From positions 35,235 to 99,234 of the forward strand of contig JAQWUD010000022.1 in assembly GCA_029242325.1 (NCBI GenBank): 64,000 nt of DNA, in the 5' to 3' direction. Shown here in pieces: positions 8,600 through 18,659 of the stretch (position 1 is its first letter; every line of letters begins with the position of its first letter). Source of the DNA: Luminiphilus sp. (GTDB lineage: Bacteria > Pseudomonadota > Gammaproteobacteria > Pseudomonadales > Halieaceae). The position numbers and the translations under genes were made by a program. The notes below the pieces were generated by a model, which did no database searches, had not been told where the DNA came from, and worked only from the letters and a program-made list of their open reading frames with translations.

Positions 8600-9220
8600 G
8601 TGAATCCGCACCCTGCGATCCGAACCGAGGCGTTTGTCCGCTACAAATTCATGAATTCCCTATTTTTTGGACTGTCAGTGGGCGCCGTCTTCGTTCTCTA
8701 CACGCCACTTTCACCCGCAGTCTTCTCCGCCGGCGGCGTGGGTCTTGCGTTTGCTACGCTCGCTGTCGCCACACAATACAGTCGAATTTTGACTCCCGCT
8801 TGGTTTTTTCGCTCGTCGCTGGCGGTCGAACTGGTGACGCTGAGTGGCGTCGCCGCAGTATTGTTGTTTCCTGTGGACACACCGCTGGCACTGTTTGTCT
8901 ACATCGGATACCAGGTGACATTTGCACTGGGGAGCTATCTGGTCCGATGCGAGACCCTGCTCATGGGATCAGTGGAACAGCTGAGAAAACTGGATGTAGC
9001 CAAACAAGCCGGTTATCTATTAGGGATGGCGGGTGCGTGGGCTGCCTATTCCTGCCTCGAGCAGGTCGCCGACGTCACTGACCGAACTGAACAGGTTGTG
9101 TCGCTGCACGCTTTATTAGTAGTGGTTGAAGCCTTGGTTGTGCTGACCCTCTGGCAGGCGTTCAATCGTCAGCTTTTACAGAGCGATGGCGCTGAGTTGA
9201 CCTCTCAGCGCGCGGCTTAG
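8600..9220 (+). CDS. Six-helix membrane protein, half-MFS-like, in the B12 operon
   Basis: 206 residues with about six hydrophobic segments (residues 20-40, 45-62, 68-90, 92-112, 133-150, 163-185). The start is a GTG 2 bp after the cobO stop; an ATG at 8651 (residue 18) is the alternative and lies right before the first helix. The segment FVRYKFMNSLFFGLSVGAVF resembles the first helix of major facilitator proteins, but only about half an MFS is present. Tight coupling to btuB-cobO under the riboswitch suggests a part in corrinoid uptake or use. This is context, not proof. Confidence 0.7.
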   Translation: MNPHPAIRTEAFVRYKFMNSLFFGLSVGAVFVLYTPLSPAVFSAGGVGLAFATLAVATQYSRILTPAWFFRSSLAVELVTLSGVAAVLLFPVDTPLALFVYIGYQVTFALGSYLVRCETLLMGSVEQLRKLDVAKQAGYLLGMAGAWAAYSCLEQVADVTDRTEQVVSLHALLVVVEALVVLTLWQAFNRQLLQSDGAELTSQRAA

Positions 9221-9227
9221 GGCTGCC

Positions 9228-10016
9228 CTAATCCAATAATTCAGGCTGCTCGGCCAGAATGACATCGAACAGGGGTTGTGCGCTAAACCAGCCCGCCGTC
9301 TTACTACCCACCTGACCTGCCGTATGCAGGGCCATTTCGTGCGGGATGGGCTTCGGGTTACCAGCTGCCTCTGCCACCAGCTGGGCCTGACAACTACGCT
9401 CAAAAGTGACGTACCACCACAGCGCCTCATCAACCGACTCGCCTACGGTCAAGTGACCGTGGTTTTGCAATACGATCGCTTTTTTATCGCCGAGCGCAGT
9501 CGCTAAACGTTCTCCCTCAGTCATTGACACCACTACCCCGGTATACTCATCCAGCAGCGCCAAATCGTCATAAAAGGCACACGAATCCTGTGTAAGCGGA
9601 TCAAGCAATCGTCCCAAAGACGACCAGGTTTTACCGTATATCGAATGGGCATGAGCTGCCGCTGTCACTTCGGGGCGAGTCTGGTGAATATGGCTATGGA
9701 TGGTAAAAGCGGCGCCATTCAGCATGCCCTCACCTTCCACAATTTCGCCGTCATGACTCACCCTGATCAAGTCTGACACGCGCACGAGCTTGAATGAGCG
9801 CCCCATAGGGTTAACCCAAAACGTTTCGGCATCGATGGGATCGCGAACCGTTATGTGCCCCGCCACTCCCTCATCAAATCCAAACTTGCCAAAAATGCGC
9901 AGGGCTGCAGCGAGTCGTTGCTTACGATGAAGCTGCTCCGCCGCGGGCGCCAATCCACCTTCCGACATCTTGGAAAAATCAGCATTCATCACCAACTGAT
10001 TCACCTGTTCATTCAT
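9228..10016 (-). CDS. Class II aldolase/adducin-domain protein
   Basis: 262 residues. The adducin-like fold shows the zinc site as HAHSIYG (two His near residue 143) and a later QNHGHLT, with the upstream NPMGRSF and HSHIHQTRPEV region. Family members are aldolases, epimerases and decarboxylases acting on phosphorylated sugars or related compounds; the substrate is not evident here. The start overlaps by 8 bp the end of the HxlR regulator gene, so the two should be one transcript and the regulator may control it. Converges with the B12 operon; the two stop codons lie within a short palindrome at 9217-9231. Confidence 0.8.
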   Translation of the reverse strand: MNEQVNQLVMNADFSKMSEGGLAPAAEQLHRKQRLAAALRIFGKFGFDEGVAGHITVRDPIDAETFWVNPMGRSFKLVRVSDLIRVSHDGEIVEGEGMLNGAAFTIHSHIHQTRPEVTAAAHAHSIYGKTWSSLGRLLDPLTQDSCAFYDDLALLDEYTGVVVSMTEGERLATALGDKKAIVLQNHGHLTVGESVDEALWWYVTFERSCQAQLVAEAAGNPKPIPHEMALHTAGQVGSKTAGWFSAQPLFDVILAEQPELLD

Positions 10017-10569
10017 GGCCTCGCTCCCCTGCTTGCTGCCAATGGTGGGTGGCCTCTCGAGCCAGCTCCCCTGCTGAGGGCAGCGGCTCTCCCTGCGCTT
10101 TCAGATGAGCCACATAAGCGCTCAGCACTGCACCCATTTGCGGCGAGACCTCCTCCGGACGCACTGGTTCGCCGCAATAATCACAGCTCAGAATTGCTCT
10201 CGTCGGCTGACCACAGACACTATGGCGGTAGCTTTGCGGTGGGCCGTTGCCATCATCCATCCAATCATCGCCCCACTGACTGAGTGTCATGAGAACGGGA
10301 TAGAGGGCGAGCCCCTTGCGGGTCAGTCGATATTCGTGCCGCACAGGGCGTTCCATGTAAGCGACTCGAGTCAGCACGCCCTGATCTACCAGTTTCCGCA
10401 ACCGCTCTGACAGTCGGTGCCGGGTCACGCCAAGGCTGCGCTGAAATTCGTCAAACCGGCGAGTGCCGCGAAAAGCATCGCGGATAATCAGGAGTGTCCA
10501 ACGCTCACCCAGTACCGACAATGCCCTCGCGACGGAACAGGCCTGCTGGTCTATTTCTTCCCATTTCAT
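10009..10569 (-). CDS. HxlR-family winged-helix transcriptional regulator
   Basis: 186 residues from ATG at 10569 (MKWEEIDQQACSVARALSVLG). A longer frame to 10629 adds 20 residues unlike the family. The HxlR core is clear: RWTLLIIRDAFRGTRRFDEFQ, LGVTRHRLSERLRKLVDQGVL, and the YRLTRKGLALYPVL wing. The C-terminal half carries HSVCGQP and SCDYCGEPV, a possible zinc-binding knuckle, followed by a helical tail. Linked to the class II aldolase gene by an 8-bp overlap, so it is probably its local regulator. Effector unknown. Confidence 0.85.
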   Translation of the reverse strand: MKWEEIDQQACSVARALSVLGERWTLLIIRDAFRGTRRFDEFQRSLGVTRHRLSERLRKLVDQGVLTRVAYMERPVRHEYRLTRKGLALYPVLMTLSQWGDDWMDDGNGPPQSYRHSVCGQPTRAILSCDYCGEPVRPEEVSPQMGAVLSAYVAHLKAQGEPLPSAGELAREATHHWQQAGERGHE

Positions 10570-10607
10570 AGGCGAAAGAGTGCGCGTGCTGGATGCCAAA
10601 CGCAAGC

Positions 10608-10627
10608 GCGGGCGCCAAGGCGCCCGC
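10608..10627 (-). terminator. GC-rich hairpin after aceA
   Basis: GCGGGCGCC and GGCGCCCGC form a perfect 9-bp inverted repeat around AA. It lies 26 bp past the isocitrate lyase stop and upstream of the HxlR start. No T run follows, so it could stop transcription only weakly or protect the aceA 3' end. Confidence 0.4.
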
Positions 10628-10653
10628 ACGGAGAGGCCAATGCATCAGCTCAA

Positions 10654-12249
10654 TTAACCAAATTGGTTCATCGTATTATCAGAGCCGGCAGCCTTCAGCG
10701 CGGCGTCACCCGAGAAATACTCTTTGTGGTCGTCACCCATATCCGAGCCGGCCATATTTTGGTGCCTGACGCACGCAATTCCCTGGCGAATTTCTTTTCG
10801 CTGTACCCCCGCGACGTAACCCAGCATACCTGCTTCGCCAAAGTATTCTTTAGCCAGGTTATCGGTAGACAGCGCGGCGGTGTGATAGGTCGGCAAGGTG
10901 ATCAAATGGTGGAAAATGCCGGCTTCGCGTGAGGCATCTCGCTGAAACGACTGAATCTGCTTGTCTGCCTCAAGAGCCAGCTCAGAATCATCATAGCTCG
11001 CATCCATCAGGGCAGCGCGATCGTAGCCTGACACGTCCTGGCCAGTCTCGGACCAGGCATCAAACACCTGCTGCCTAAAGCTCAGCGTCCAGTTGAAGGA
11101 TGGGCTGTTGTTGTACACCAGCTTGGCATCGGGAACCACTTCGCGGATTCGATTCACCATGCTAGAAATCTGCCCAACGTGAGGCTTCTCGGTTTCAATC
11201 CACAACAGATCTGCACCGTTCTGGAGCGATGTCACGCAGTCAAGCACAACTCGATCCTCTCCTGATCCTTTGCGGAATTGAAACAAGCCCGACGCTAGGC
11301 GCGCGGGCTTTAGCAACTTGCCATCGGCTTTGACGACGACATCCCCGTTGGCAATATCGTCCGCACTGTCGATGTAGTCGCCATCGAGGAAACTGTTGTA
11401 AAGATCGCCGAGATCTCCAGGCTCCTGTGTCACGGCGATCTGCTTGGTGAGCCCGGCACCTAATGAATCGGTCCGCGCAACAATAATCCCGTCCTCGACT
11501 CCCAGCTCCAAAAAGGCGTAGCGGATAGCCCGTATTTTGGCGATGAAGTCGGCGTGAGGCACGGTTACCTTGCCGTCCTGATGACCACACTGCTTTTCAT
11601 CAGACACCTGATTCTCAATCTGTATGGCGCAGGCACCCGCCTCGATCATCTGCCGGGCCAGAAGGTAAGTCGCTTCCTCATTGCCAAAGCCCGCGTCGAT
11701 GTCAGCAATAATTGGCACCACATGCGTCTGAAAATTATCGATCTGATTCAGAATACTCTTTACTTCCAGCTCATTTCCGGATGAGCGCGCCGCGTCGAAT
11801 GCGCGGAACAAACCGCCGAGCTCGCGTGCGTCTGCATGACGTAAAAAGGTGTAAAGTTCCTCAATCAAAGCAGGCACAGACGTCTTCTCATGCATTGACT
11901 GATCTGGCAGAGGACCGAACTCGGACCTGAGCGCAGCGATCATCCAGCCCGAAAGATATAGGTAGCGCTTGTCGGTGTTGCCAAAATGCTTTTTGATCGA
12001 AATCAGCTTCTGTTGCCCGATGAATCCGTGCCAACAGCCCAAAGACTGGGTGTAATGGGCAGGGTCATTGTCGTAGTCAGCCATATCCTTACGCATAATG
12101 CCCGCGGTGTAGCGCGCGATATCCAGTCCGGTTTTGAAGCGATTTTGCAGTCGCATGCGCGCTACATACTCTGGGCTAATGTCTGACCAACCAGCGGTCT
12201 CGCCACAGGTGGTCTCGAGTGCCTTGACGGTATCGGCGTATGTCGACAT
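10654..12249 (-). CDS. aceA: Isocitrate lyase (long form)
   Basis: 531 residues, matching the longer isocitrate lyase class known from Pseudomonas rather than the 434-residue E. coli enzyme. It cleaves isocitrate to glyoxylate and succinate in the glyoxylate shunt, needed for growth on acetate, fatty acids and leucine-derived acetyl-CoA. Seen: IIADIDAGFGNEEATYLLA, EKQCGHQDGK carrying the catalytic Cys (family KKCGH), ARTDSLGA, and the NNSPSFNW segment. AGGAG lies before the ATG. Divergent from purE across 229 bp of AT-rich DNA. Malate synthase is not in the window. Confidence 0.95.
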   Translation of the reverse strand: MSTYADTVKALETTCGETAGWSDISPEYVARMRLQNRFKTGLDIARYTAGIMRKDMADYDNDPAHYTQSLGCWHGFIGQQKLISIKKHFGNTDKRYLYLSGWMIAALRSEFGPLPDQSMHEKTSVPALIEELYTFLRHADARELGGLFRAFDAARSSGNELEVKSILNQIDNFQTHVVPIIADIDAGFGNEEATYLLARQMIEAGACAIQIENQVSDEKQCGHQDGKVTVPHADFIAKIRAIRYAFLELGVEDGIIVARTDSLGAGLTKQIAVTQEPGDLGDLYNSFLDGDYIDSADDIANGDVVVKADGKLLKPARLASGLFQFRKGSGEDRVVLDCVTSLQNGADLLWIETEKPHVGQISSMVNRIREVVPDAKLVYNNSPSFNWTLSFRQQVFDAWSETGQDVSGYDRAALMDASYDDSELALEADKQIQSFQRDASREAGIFHHLITLPTYHTAALSTDNLAKEYFGEAGMLGYVAGVQRKEIRQGIACVRHQNMAGSDMGDDHKEYFSGDAALKAAGSDNTMNQFG

Positions 12250-12478
12250 GCCTTTCTCCTATTGGGGTAACTGCGTTTGCAGCAGCGCAAACTAGCGCGT
12301 AGTTTAGATTCCGTTTATTCATTTTCAAATAGAATGTTTTTCATATTTGCCATTCATAAGATAAATATAGGTGCATGCGGCCGCCCGCCGCATGCCTTTA
12401 AGTCCAGCGCATTTCCCAATAAACTCTCGCCCTTGCTCGATAACTGCTTAACGGGCGAGCTTCTGAGGAGAACAAGAC

Positions 12479-12961
12479 ATGAGCGAACCACTGGTGAGCA
12501 TCATCATGGGTTCCCAATCGGATTGGGAGACCATGCGCGCTGCAACCGTTGTGTTGTCGGAACTGGGCATTCCTTACGAATCCCGCGTGGTGTCAGCACA
12601 CCGCACACCCGACCGCCTTGTGAAGTTTGCCGAGGGGGCCGCCGCTCGTGGCATTAAAGTTGTCATTGCGGGCGCGGGTGGCGCGGCCCATTTGGCAGGT
12701 ATGGCGGCGTCGATGACGCATCTGCCGGTCATTGCCGTGCCCGTCTCCAGCAAACATCTGCAGGGAATGGACAGCCTGCTCTCAATGGTTCAGATGCCTC
12801 GCGGCGTAGCGGTCGCCTGTCAAGCCATCGGCGAGCCCGGCGCCTACAACGCGGGGCTGCTCGCTGCGCAAATTCTGGCGACAGCTGATCCCGATTTATC
12901 AGCGGCAATTCAAGACTGGAGAGCCCGGCAAACCGACAGCGTCCCCGACGCCGCAGAATGA
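12479..12961 (+). CDS. purE: N5-carboxyaminoimidazole ribonucleotide mutase
   Basis: 160 residues, the normal bacterial length. Converts N5-CAIR to CAIR in purine synthesis, using the product of PurK. Motifs: [19 protein letters not shown] with the catalytic His, [15 protein letters not shown], and [30 protein letters not shown] precedes the ATG. Its stop overlaps the purK start (ATGA-type junction), so the two are translationally coupled. Confidence 0.95.
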   Translation: MSEPLVSIIMGSQSDWETMRAATVVLSELGIPYESRVVSAHRTPDRLVKFAEGAAARGIKVVIAGAGGAAHLAGMAASMTHLPVIAVPVSSKHLQGMDSLLSMVQMPRGVAVACQAIGEPGAYNAGLLAAQILATADPDLSAAIQDWRARQTDSVPDAAE

Positions 12962-14076
12962 TGCGGATTGCCATCGCCGGTTGCGGCCAACTAGCCCGAA
13001 TGCTCGCTGTTGCGGGCTGGGAAATGGGCCATCAATTCGCCTTTATTGCCGACCGAGGGGAGAGTACCGACTGTGTAGCCGGCTTGGGTGACGTCGTGCA
13101 ACGGGATGAACACATGTCTGGCACAACACTGTTTGAGGCGCTGGGACAGCCGAATGTGGTGACTGTAGAAAAAGAGCACGTGCAGGTATCGATGCTTGAG
13201 GCATTGGCAGAATACTGTCGCGTGGCGCCCGGTCCAGAGGCGATTCGCACCTGTCAGCATCGAGGTAGGGAAAAGGCGCTCTTGCGATCACTCGACATTG
13301 CAACAGCGCCTTTCGAGCTTGTGGAGGATGCAGCCGAGCTGACCGCGGCAGTGAACACCTTGGGTTTCCCCGCTTACGTCAAGTCCTGTGAGCAAGGTTA
13401 CGATGGCCAAAATCAGTGGCGCCTGCATGACACTGAATCGCTGGACCGGCTGGCGGCTGAAATGCACGCGCTGCCCCCACTCGTTGTAGAAGGTGCAGTC
13501 GACTTCGATCGTGAGCTATCACTTATTGCCGTACGCTCAGTAAGCGGCGACGTTGCCACTTATCCGCTCTCGGAAAACCGACATCGCGAGGGTATTCTGC
13601 TCACGTCTGAAGTGCCAGCACCCAACGTGAAGGCTCACACGCTGAAACAGGCGGAACACATCGCCCACACACTGTTGAGCCATTGGTCTTATGTTGGGGT
13701 GCTGTCGATCGAGTTGTTTGATGAAAATGGCGCATTGCGGGTTAACGAATTGGCCCCAAGAGTGCATAACAGCGGCCATTGGTCTCAGGACTCAGGCGTC
13801 ACGTCGCAGTTCAGCAATCATCTGAGGGCTATTACCGATGTCTTGCCGGGTGCCACTCAACCTGCCCGCCATTCCGGCATGATTAACCTGCTAGGCACGG
13901 AGCCACCGGCCGATCTGCTACAAACGAGGGACACGAATCTGCATTGGTATAACAAGTCGGTACGAAATCGACGGAAAGTGGGCCACATTAACGTCCAGGC
14001 CGATGACCGCGCCCGTCTCAAACAACGCCTTACCGAAATTGAAGCAGTCCTCTACCCTTCGGATGAGGCACTCTAA
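12958..14076 (+). CDS. purK: N5-carboxyaminoimidazole ribonucleotide synthase
   Basis: 372 residues, ATP-grasp. Carboxylates AIR with bicarbonate and ATP to give N5-CAIR for PurE. Seen: [17 protein letters not shown] at the N-terminus, EKEHV, the ATP-grasp strands ([17 protein letters not shown]), ELSLIAVRS and [14 protein letters not shown] near the metal site. Two ATGs in a row (12958, 12961) are possible starts, both overlapping the purE stop. The 3' end overlaps the convergent der stop by 4 bp, leaving no room for a terminator between them. Confidence 0.95.
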   Translation: MMRIAIAGCGQLARMLAVAGWEMGHQFAFIADRGESTDCVAGLGDVVQRDEHMSGTTLFEALGQPNVVTVEKEHVQVSMLEALAEYCRVAPGPEAIRTCQHRGREKALLRSLDIATAPFELVEDAAELTAAVNTLGFPAYVKSCEQGYDGQNQWRLHDTESLDRLAAEMHALPPLVVEGAVDFDRELSLIAVRSVSGDVATYPLSENRHREGILLTSEVPAPNVKAHTLKQAEHIAHTLLSHWSYVGVLSIELFDENGALRVNELAPRVHNSGHWSQDSGVTSQFSNHLRAITDVLPGATQPARHSGMINLLGTEPPADLLQTRDTNLHWYNKSVRNRRKVGHINVQADDRARLKQRLTEIEAVLYPSDEAL

Positions 14077-15500
14077 CCATCGCGCTTCTTCTGCCGCACT
14101 TTTTTTTCTGATTTTTTAATATGGCTCATCAAACGCCTGCGGCGCTCCACTTGCCGGTGGGTCAATTTGTTGCGCTTGCCCGCATAGGGGTTTTCCCCAG
14201 ACCGCATTTCGATACGAATCGGTGTGCCATGTAACTCCAACTCGCGGCGGAAAATCTTCTCCAGATAGCGCTTATAGCTGGCCGGCAGTGCCTCGGTTTG
14301 GGTGCCATGCACAATCACAATAGGCGGGTTCTGACCACCCGCATGAGCGTAGCGCAGCTTCACACGCCGGCCATTGATCATTGGCGGAGGATGGCTCGCT
14401 ACTGCATCCTCAAGTATCCGCGTCAATCTTGGCGTGCTGAGTGAGCGAGTTGCAGCGTCGTGGGCACTATGGACTGAACCATACAGTTTCCCCACCCCAG
14501 AGCCGTGCAAAGCTGAAATAAAATGTATGTCGGCGTAGTCGATGAACTGAAGGCGACGCTTCAATTCCGAACGAATCCACTCGCGTTCGTCAGGCTCGAT
14601 ACCATCCCATTTATTCAATGCAATCACCAGCGCACGGCCTGCATCAATACACTGCCCCAGCAAATGCAGGTCCTGCTCGACGAGACCCTCATGCGCATCC
14701 ATCGCCAGGATCACGACCTGTGCGTCGGCGATCGCCTTAAGCGTTTTCACAATGGAAAACTTCTCTACCGCCTCCCGCACGTTCTTTCTCTTTCTCACGC
14801 CCGCAGTGTCAATCAGCGTGTAACGCCGACCGCGGCGCTCATAGTCAATGTACACGCTATCCCGCGTCGTACCGGGCTGATCATAAACGACCACTCGCTC
14901 CTCACCGAGCAATCGGTTAACCAACGTGGACTTGCCCACGTTAGGTCGACCTACAATCGCCACCCGAATGCCATCCTTGTCTGAACCGGATGCCTCAGGT
15001 GCCAGCTCCTGCTCCCAGGGCGAAAGCACCTGAGCAAGCAGTTTCCTCACACCGCGGTTATGGGCGGCCGCGATGCTATGAATATGCTCTACACCCAGCT
15101 GATAAAAATCGCTGGCGGCAATGTCCTCGCCTACACCATCGACCTTATTGACCACCAGATGGAACGGCTTGTTCTCGCTACGCAAATAGGAGACCAGTGC
15201 CTCGTCACCGCTATGCAAACCCGTGCGACCATCGACCAGCAACAACACCACGTCGGCTTCAGCAATAGCGACCATTGATTGGTTCGCCATGGCTGCATTG
15301 ATGCCCAATTCTTCACCTGAGATACCACCAGTATCAATCACAATGAAAGCGGTATCATCCAAACGGCCCTGACCGTACTGCCGGTCACGTGTAAGACCTG
15401 ATAAATTAGCAACCAACGCATCGCGAGTCCGCGTCAACTGGTTGAACAGCGTGGATTTACCGACGTTAGGACGGCCCACCAAGGCGAGCACTGGCAGCAT
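14073..15500 (-). CDS. der: Ribosome biogenesis GTPase Der
   Basis: 475 residues with two GTPase domains in tandem and a C-terminal KH-like domain. Both G1 loops read [10 protein letters not shown] (residues 8 and about 184); G3 motifs are DTGG and DTAG, and G4 motifs NKVD and NKWD. The tail is rich in Lys/Arg ([18 protein letters not shown]). Der is essential for 50S subunit maturation. It is followed upstream by bamB, 3 bp away, as in Pseudomonas and E. coli. Here its downstream neighbour is purK, on the opposite strand. Confidence 0.96.
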   Translation of the reverse strand: MLPVLALVGRPNVGKSTLFNQLTRTRDALVANLSGLTRDRQYGQGRLDDTAFIVIDTGGISGEELGINAAMANQSMVAIAEADVVLLLVDGRTGLHSGDEALVSYLRSENKPFHLVVNKVDGVGEDIAASDFYQLGVEHIHSIAAAHNRGVRKLLAQVLSPWEQELAPEASGSDKDGIRVAIVGRPNVGKSTLVNRLLGEERVVVYDQPGTTRDSVYIDYERRGRRYTLIDTAGVRKRKNVREAVEKFSIVKTLKAIADAQVVILAMDAHEGLVEQDLHLLGQCIDAGRALVIALNKWDGIEPDEREWIRSELKRRLQFIDYADIHFISALHGSGVGKLYGSVHSAHDAATRSLSTPRLTRILEDAVASHPPPMINGRRVKLRYAHAGGQNPPIVIVHGTQTEALPASYKRYLEKIFRRELELHGTPIRIEMRSGENPYAGKRNKLTHRQVERRRRLMSHIKKSEKKVRQKKRDG

Positions 15501-15503
15501 GAT

Positions 15504-16679
15504 TCAGTTACGCGCTTCGACGTCGTAAGCTTTCAACGCGCCGTCATTAGAATAGACGTACAAGCGGTTCCCGCTGACGATTATGTCGGCACGGGCCCCT
15601 GCAGAGTCCACTTTCGTTCTCCCGACAATATCGCCATCCACCTGCGAGAGTAGGTGGATGTACCCCTCGAAATCAACTACTGCGACATAGCTGCTGACAG
15701 GAGTCGGTCGGGACAACTCGCGAAAACCCAGATCAATATTTTGCCAGCGTACGCCTTGCCCGTTGCGTAAAAAAGCACTGACGGTGCCGTCATCATCTGC
15801 CACATAAACATTGCCGAAACCGACCCCCACTCCGGACACTGACGACACGTTTCGCTGCCACAATCGACGGCCAGACCGAGTATCGATCGCCGCAACTCGG
15901 CCCTGATAACTGGCCACATAGAGTTCGGTTCCCTGCAACGCCATCGAACCATCGATATCCACTATTCTCTCGATTTCTGACGTTCCCTGTGGGATCGCCA
16001 CTCTGACCTCCCACGCTACATTGCCCGAACGCAGATTAACGGCCACTACCTTGCCATCTGCGAAGCCCGCAACTGCGTTGTCGCCTAGAATCATCGGTGT
16101 ACCGGTACCTCTCAACGTGAGGACGGGCACGTCGCTGCTATAAGTCCAGCGAGCTTCTCCCGTGTCGTAATCAAACCCCATGAGCTTGCCATCATAGCTT
16201 TGTGCCACGACATACCGCCCGTCTCCCTGCGGCGCGGAGAGCACTTCACCGCTCACAGCCGCACGCCACACCTCGTTACCGTCGGTGGCTGAAAGTCGCA
16301 TCACCAATCCCTCGGACGTTCCGACGAAAATGGACCCCTTGTGATGTGAAACACCCCCAGACAGGGCGATATCCAGATCACGCTTCCAGCGCACACGTCC
16401 CGCGTCTGCATCGATCGCTGCAACTTCACCCTCAGCTGAGGCAACGTATAGTGTGTCATCAACCAGAACCGGGTTGATCTTGTAGAGCCCCTCACCCTGG
16501 CCATCTCCGACACCCCGAGACCACCGGCTTTTAATCTTTACTTGCTCATCAATCTTCTGCAGTTCCACGGGTTCGCGCGGATCAAAGTCGTCGTCGCTGA
16601 ACCAGCCGGTAATCGTGCTGCAGCCCGCACTCGACAACAGAGCGGCCAGCAAAAATGGGCGGCTGAATATACTCATCAA
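15504..16679 (-). CDS. bamB: Outer-membrane assembly lipoprotein BamB
   Basis: 391 residues. A lipoprotein signal peptide ends at LLSSAGC, putting the lipidated Cys near residue 20. An eight-bladed beta-propeller with PQQ-like repeats follows (VYVASAEGEVAAIDADAGRVRW and similar units about every 40-45 residues). BamB is the periplasmic lipoprotein partner of BamA in outer-membrane protein insertion. The start overlaps the yfgM stop by 4 bp, and der follows 3 bp downstream, so this is one operon. Confidence 0.95.
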   Translation of the reverse strand: MMSIFSRPFLLAALLSSAGCSTITGWFSDDDFDPREPVELQKIDEQVKIKSRWSRGVGDGQGEGLYKINPVLVDDTLYVASAEGEVAAIDADAGRVRWKRDLDIALSGGVSHHKGSIFVGTSEGLVMRLSATDGNEVWRAAVSGEVLSAPQGDGRYVVAQSYDGKLMGFDYDTGEARWTYSSDVPVLTLRGTGTPMILGDNAVAGFADGKVVAVNLRSGNVAWEVRVAIPQGTSEIERIVDIDGSMALQGTELYVASYQGRVAAIDTRSGRRLWQRNVSSVSGVGVGFGNVYVADDDGTVSAFLRNGQGVRWQNIDLGFRELSRPTPVSSYVAVVDFEGYIHLLSQVDGDIVGRTKVDSAGARADIIVSGNRLYVYSNDGALKAYDVEARN

Positions 16680-17344
16680 CCCGTTTCTCCGATTGCTTGG
16701 GTTGGCGACAAGCGACTTTCGAGGCTGCGCACTTTAGTATCGAGCGCCAAACTGATCTGGCCCAGATCCGACGCCGCGTCACGACCCTCCCGGTAAGCGC
16801 TCAAGGCCTCACTTTCTCTGCCCGCCGCAAGATGAATATCGCCCTGCGCCTGAGAAAACGCCACAGGGTAAGCAGCACTGCCTTGTTCCAGTATGGCAAG
16901 AGCCTCCGCTTCATTACCCTGAGCCGCGAGTACACGCGCCAGTCGCAATTGAATCAATTGTCCAATATCCGAGCGGGAATCTCCCGCGCCGAGCGCCCAC
17001 CTCAGAGCCGATTCGGCCGCTTCAAGATCATTCGTTTCCACCGCGACTTTGGCTTCGAACACCGCCGCAAAGCGCGCATACGTTGACCCACCATGCTGGG
17101 ATTTGAGCTCCGATGCCAGATCGAAAATCCGCTCCGGATCATTCCCTTCAGACTGCACTGCCAGCATCTCAGTAAAAAGGTCTGACGCCGCATCAATCTG
17201 CGTGGCGCTGTAACCCTGATACTGCTGCCAGCCCACTGTGCCCAGTACCGCAACCACCACCGCCGCCACAATACCTTTGCCATTTTCGTCCCACCAACGC
17301 TTGAGGGCTTCGATATCGGCCTCGTCCTGCATATGGTCTGCCAC
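16676..17344 (-). CDS. yfgM: YfgM family TPR protein (SecYEG-associated)
   Basis: 222 residues. A short cytoplasmic N-terminus, one membrane helix (about 29-46, GIVAAVVVAVLGTVGW) and a periplasmic TPR-like helical domain rich in Ala/Glu. In E. coli YfgM joins PpiD at the Sec translocon and helps hand over periplasmic chaperone clients. Conserved position between hisS and bamB supports the call. Start ATG with AAAAGGAG upstream; the stop overlaps bamB. Confidence 0.88.
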   Translation of the reverse strand: MADHMQDEADIEALKRWWDENGKGIVAAVVVAVLGTVGWQQYQGYSATQIDAASDLFTEMLAVQSEGNDPERIFDLASELKSQHGGSTYARFAAVFEAKVAVETNDLEAAESALRWALGAGDSRSDIGQLIQLRLARVLAAQGNEAEALAILEQGSAAYPVAFSQAQGDIHLAAGRESEALSAYREGRDAASDLGQISLALDTKVRSLESRLSPTQAIGETG

Positions 17345-17371
17345 GCGTTACTCCTTTTAAAAGCACTTACA

Positions 17372-18652
17372 TCAAGCGCCGTATGCTTCCACTAAATAGT
17401 CTGTAAGAAACGCCGGCAGATCCGAATCGTCAATGGTACGTTGCTCAGCATCTGCCCGCAGGGGCTTTAGCGTCACTTTATTTGCAGCGACCTCTGCCTC
17501 GCCGTAGACCAGCGCCCAAGCAGCGCCGCTTTTGTCCGCACGCTTGAACTGACTTTTGAAGCTACCACCACCCAAATGTTGCACAACATCAAGCTCAGGA
17601 AACTGATCGCGCAACCAGTCCACCCTCGACAACGCGTGTCGAAAAGCGGCTTCGTCCGCCGTGACGACATACAGGTCGGCCGGGGACGAGACTTTAATAT
17701 CCAGCGCTTGCATGAGCAAGATCAGACGCTCAAGCCCGATCGCGAAACCAGCAGCGGGTGTGTCCCTGCCACCAAAGGTCGCAACAAGCCCGTCATAACG
17801 TCCACCACCGCATACCGTGCCCTGCGCCCCCAGGTGCTCAGTGGTCCACTCAAAGACACATTTATTGTAATAATCTAGGCCTCGGACCAGCCTGGGATTT
17901 ACGCGGTAGGGGATTCGCAGCTCTTCAAGATAGGTCAATAATCGGTCAAATTCTGATCGGCTCTCCGCATCCAGATAGTCTTTCAGCACTGGCGCAGCAT
18001 CGAGCACCTTCTGGGTTTCGGCGTTCTTGCTGTCCAAAATGCGCAGTGGATTAGTGTCTAAACGACGCTGACTGTCGGGATCCAGTTGCTCCCGACAGGT
18101 CGAAAGGTAGCTAACGAGGGCTTCCCGATAGCGCGCACGATCTGGTGCAGAGCCGATGTTGTTAATTTCCAGCGTCAAGGCATCGTCGATCCCCAATCGC
18201 CGCCAAAGCTGCCGACTCAGAGCAATGAGTTCTGCATCCTGATCCGGGGTGGCTACGCCAAACGACTCTACACCGAGCTGATGAAACTGCCGCTGACGAC
18301 CTTTTTGTGGCCGTTCGTAGCGAAACATCGGACCCGCGTACCAAAAGCGCTGAGGGGTTTGTGCAAGATTGTGCTGCACCACCGCCCTCACGCAGCCCGC
18401 TGTGCCCTCGGGTCGCAGCGTCATGCTTTCATCGTTACGATCCGCAAAGCTGTACATTTCTTTCTCAACGATATCGGTGACCTCACCGATTGAGCGCGCA
18501 AATAGATGAGTGGTTTCAATAATCGGCAAACGAATTTCTTCGTAGCCATAGCCCGATAAAATCTCCGTGGCGGCCGACTCCATCGACTGCCAAAGGGGTG
18601 TCTGCTCTGGCAAGATGTCGACCATCCCGCGTATCGCTCGAAAAGTAGTCAT
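17372..18652 (-). CDS. hisS: Histidyl-tRNA synthetase
   Basis: 426 residues, class II synthetase that charges tRNA-His. Seen: AIRGMVDILPEQ at the N-terminus, motif 2 region FWYAGPMFRYERPQKGRQRQFHQLGVE, the histidine loop LVRGLDYYNKCVFEW, GGGRYDGLV, and motif 3 GFAIGLERLILL, followed by the anticodon-binding domain. Lies between ispG (7 bp upstream) and yfgM (27 bp downstream) on one transcript. Confidence 0.96.
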   Translation of the reverse strand: MTTFRAIRGMVDILPEQTPLWQSMESAATEILSGYGYEEIRLPIIETTHLFARSIGEVTDIVEKEMYSFADRNDESMTLRPEGTAGCVRAVVQHNLAQTPQRFWYAGPMFRYERPQKGRQRQFHQLGVESFGVATPDQDAELIALSRQLWRRLGIDDALTLEINNIGSAPDRARYREALVSYLSTCREQLDPDSQRRLDTNPLRILDSKNAETQKVLDAAPVLKDYLDAESRSEFDRLLTYLEELRIPYRVNPRLVRGLDYYNKCVFEWTTEHLGAQGTVCGGGRYDGLVATFGGRDTPAAGFAIGLERLILLMQALDIKVSSPADLYVVTADEAAFRHALSRVDWLRDQFPELDVVQHLGGGSFKSQFKRADKSGAAWALVYGEAEVAANKVTLKPLRADAEQRTIDDSDLPAFLTDYLVEAYGA

Positions 18653-18659
18653 CGCTCAA

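Noticed and set aside
9217..9231. Palindrome TTAGGGCTGCCCTAA spanning two convergent stop codons
   Set aside because: The stem is short with a 3-nt loop and no T run; mirrored stop codons make such a palindrome likely by chance.
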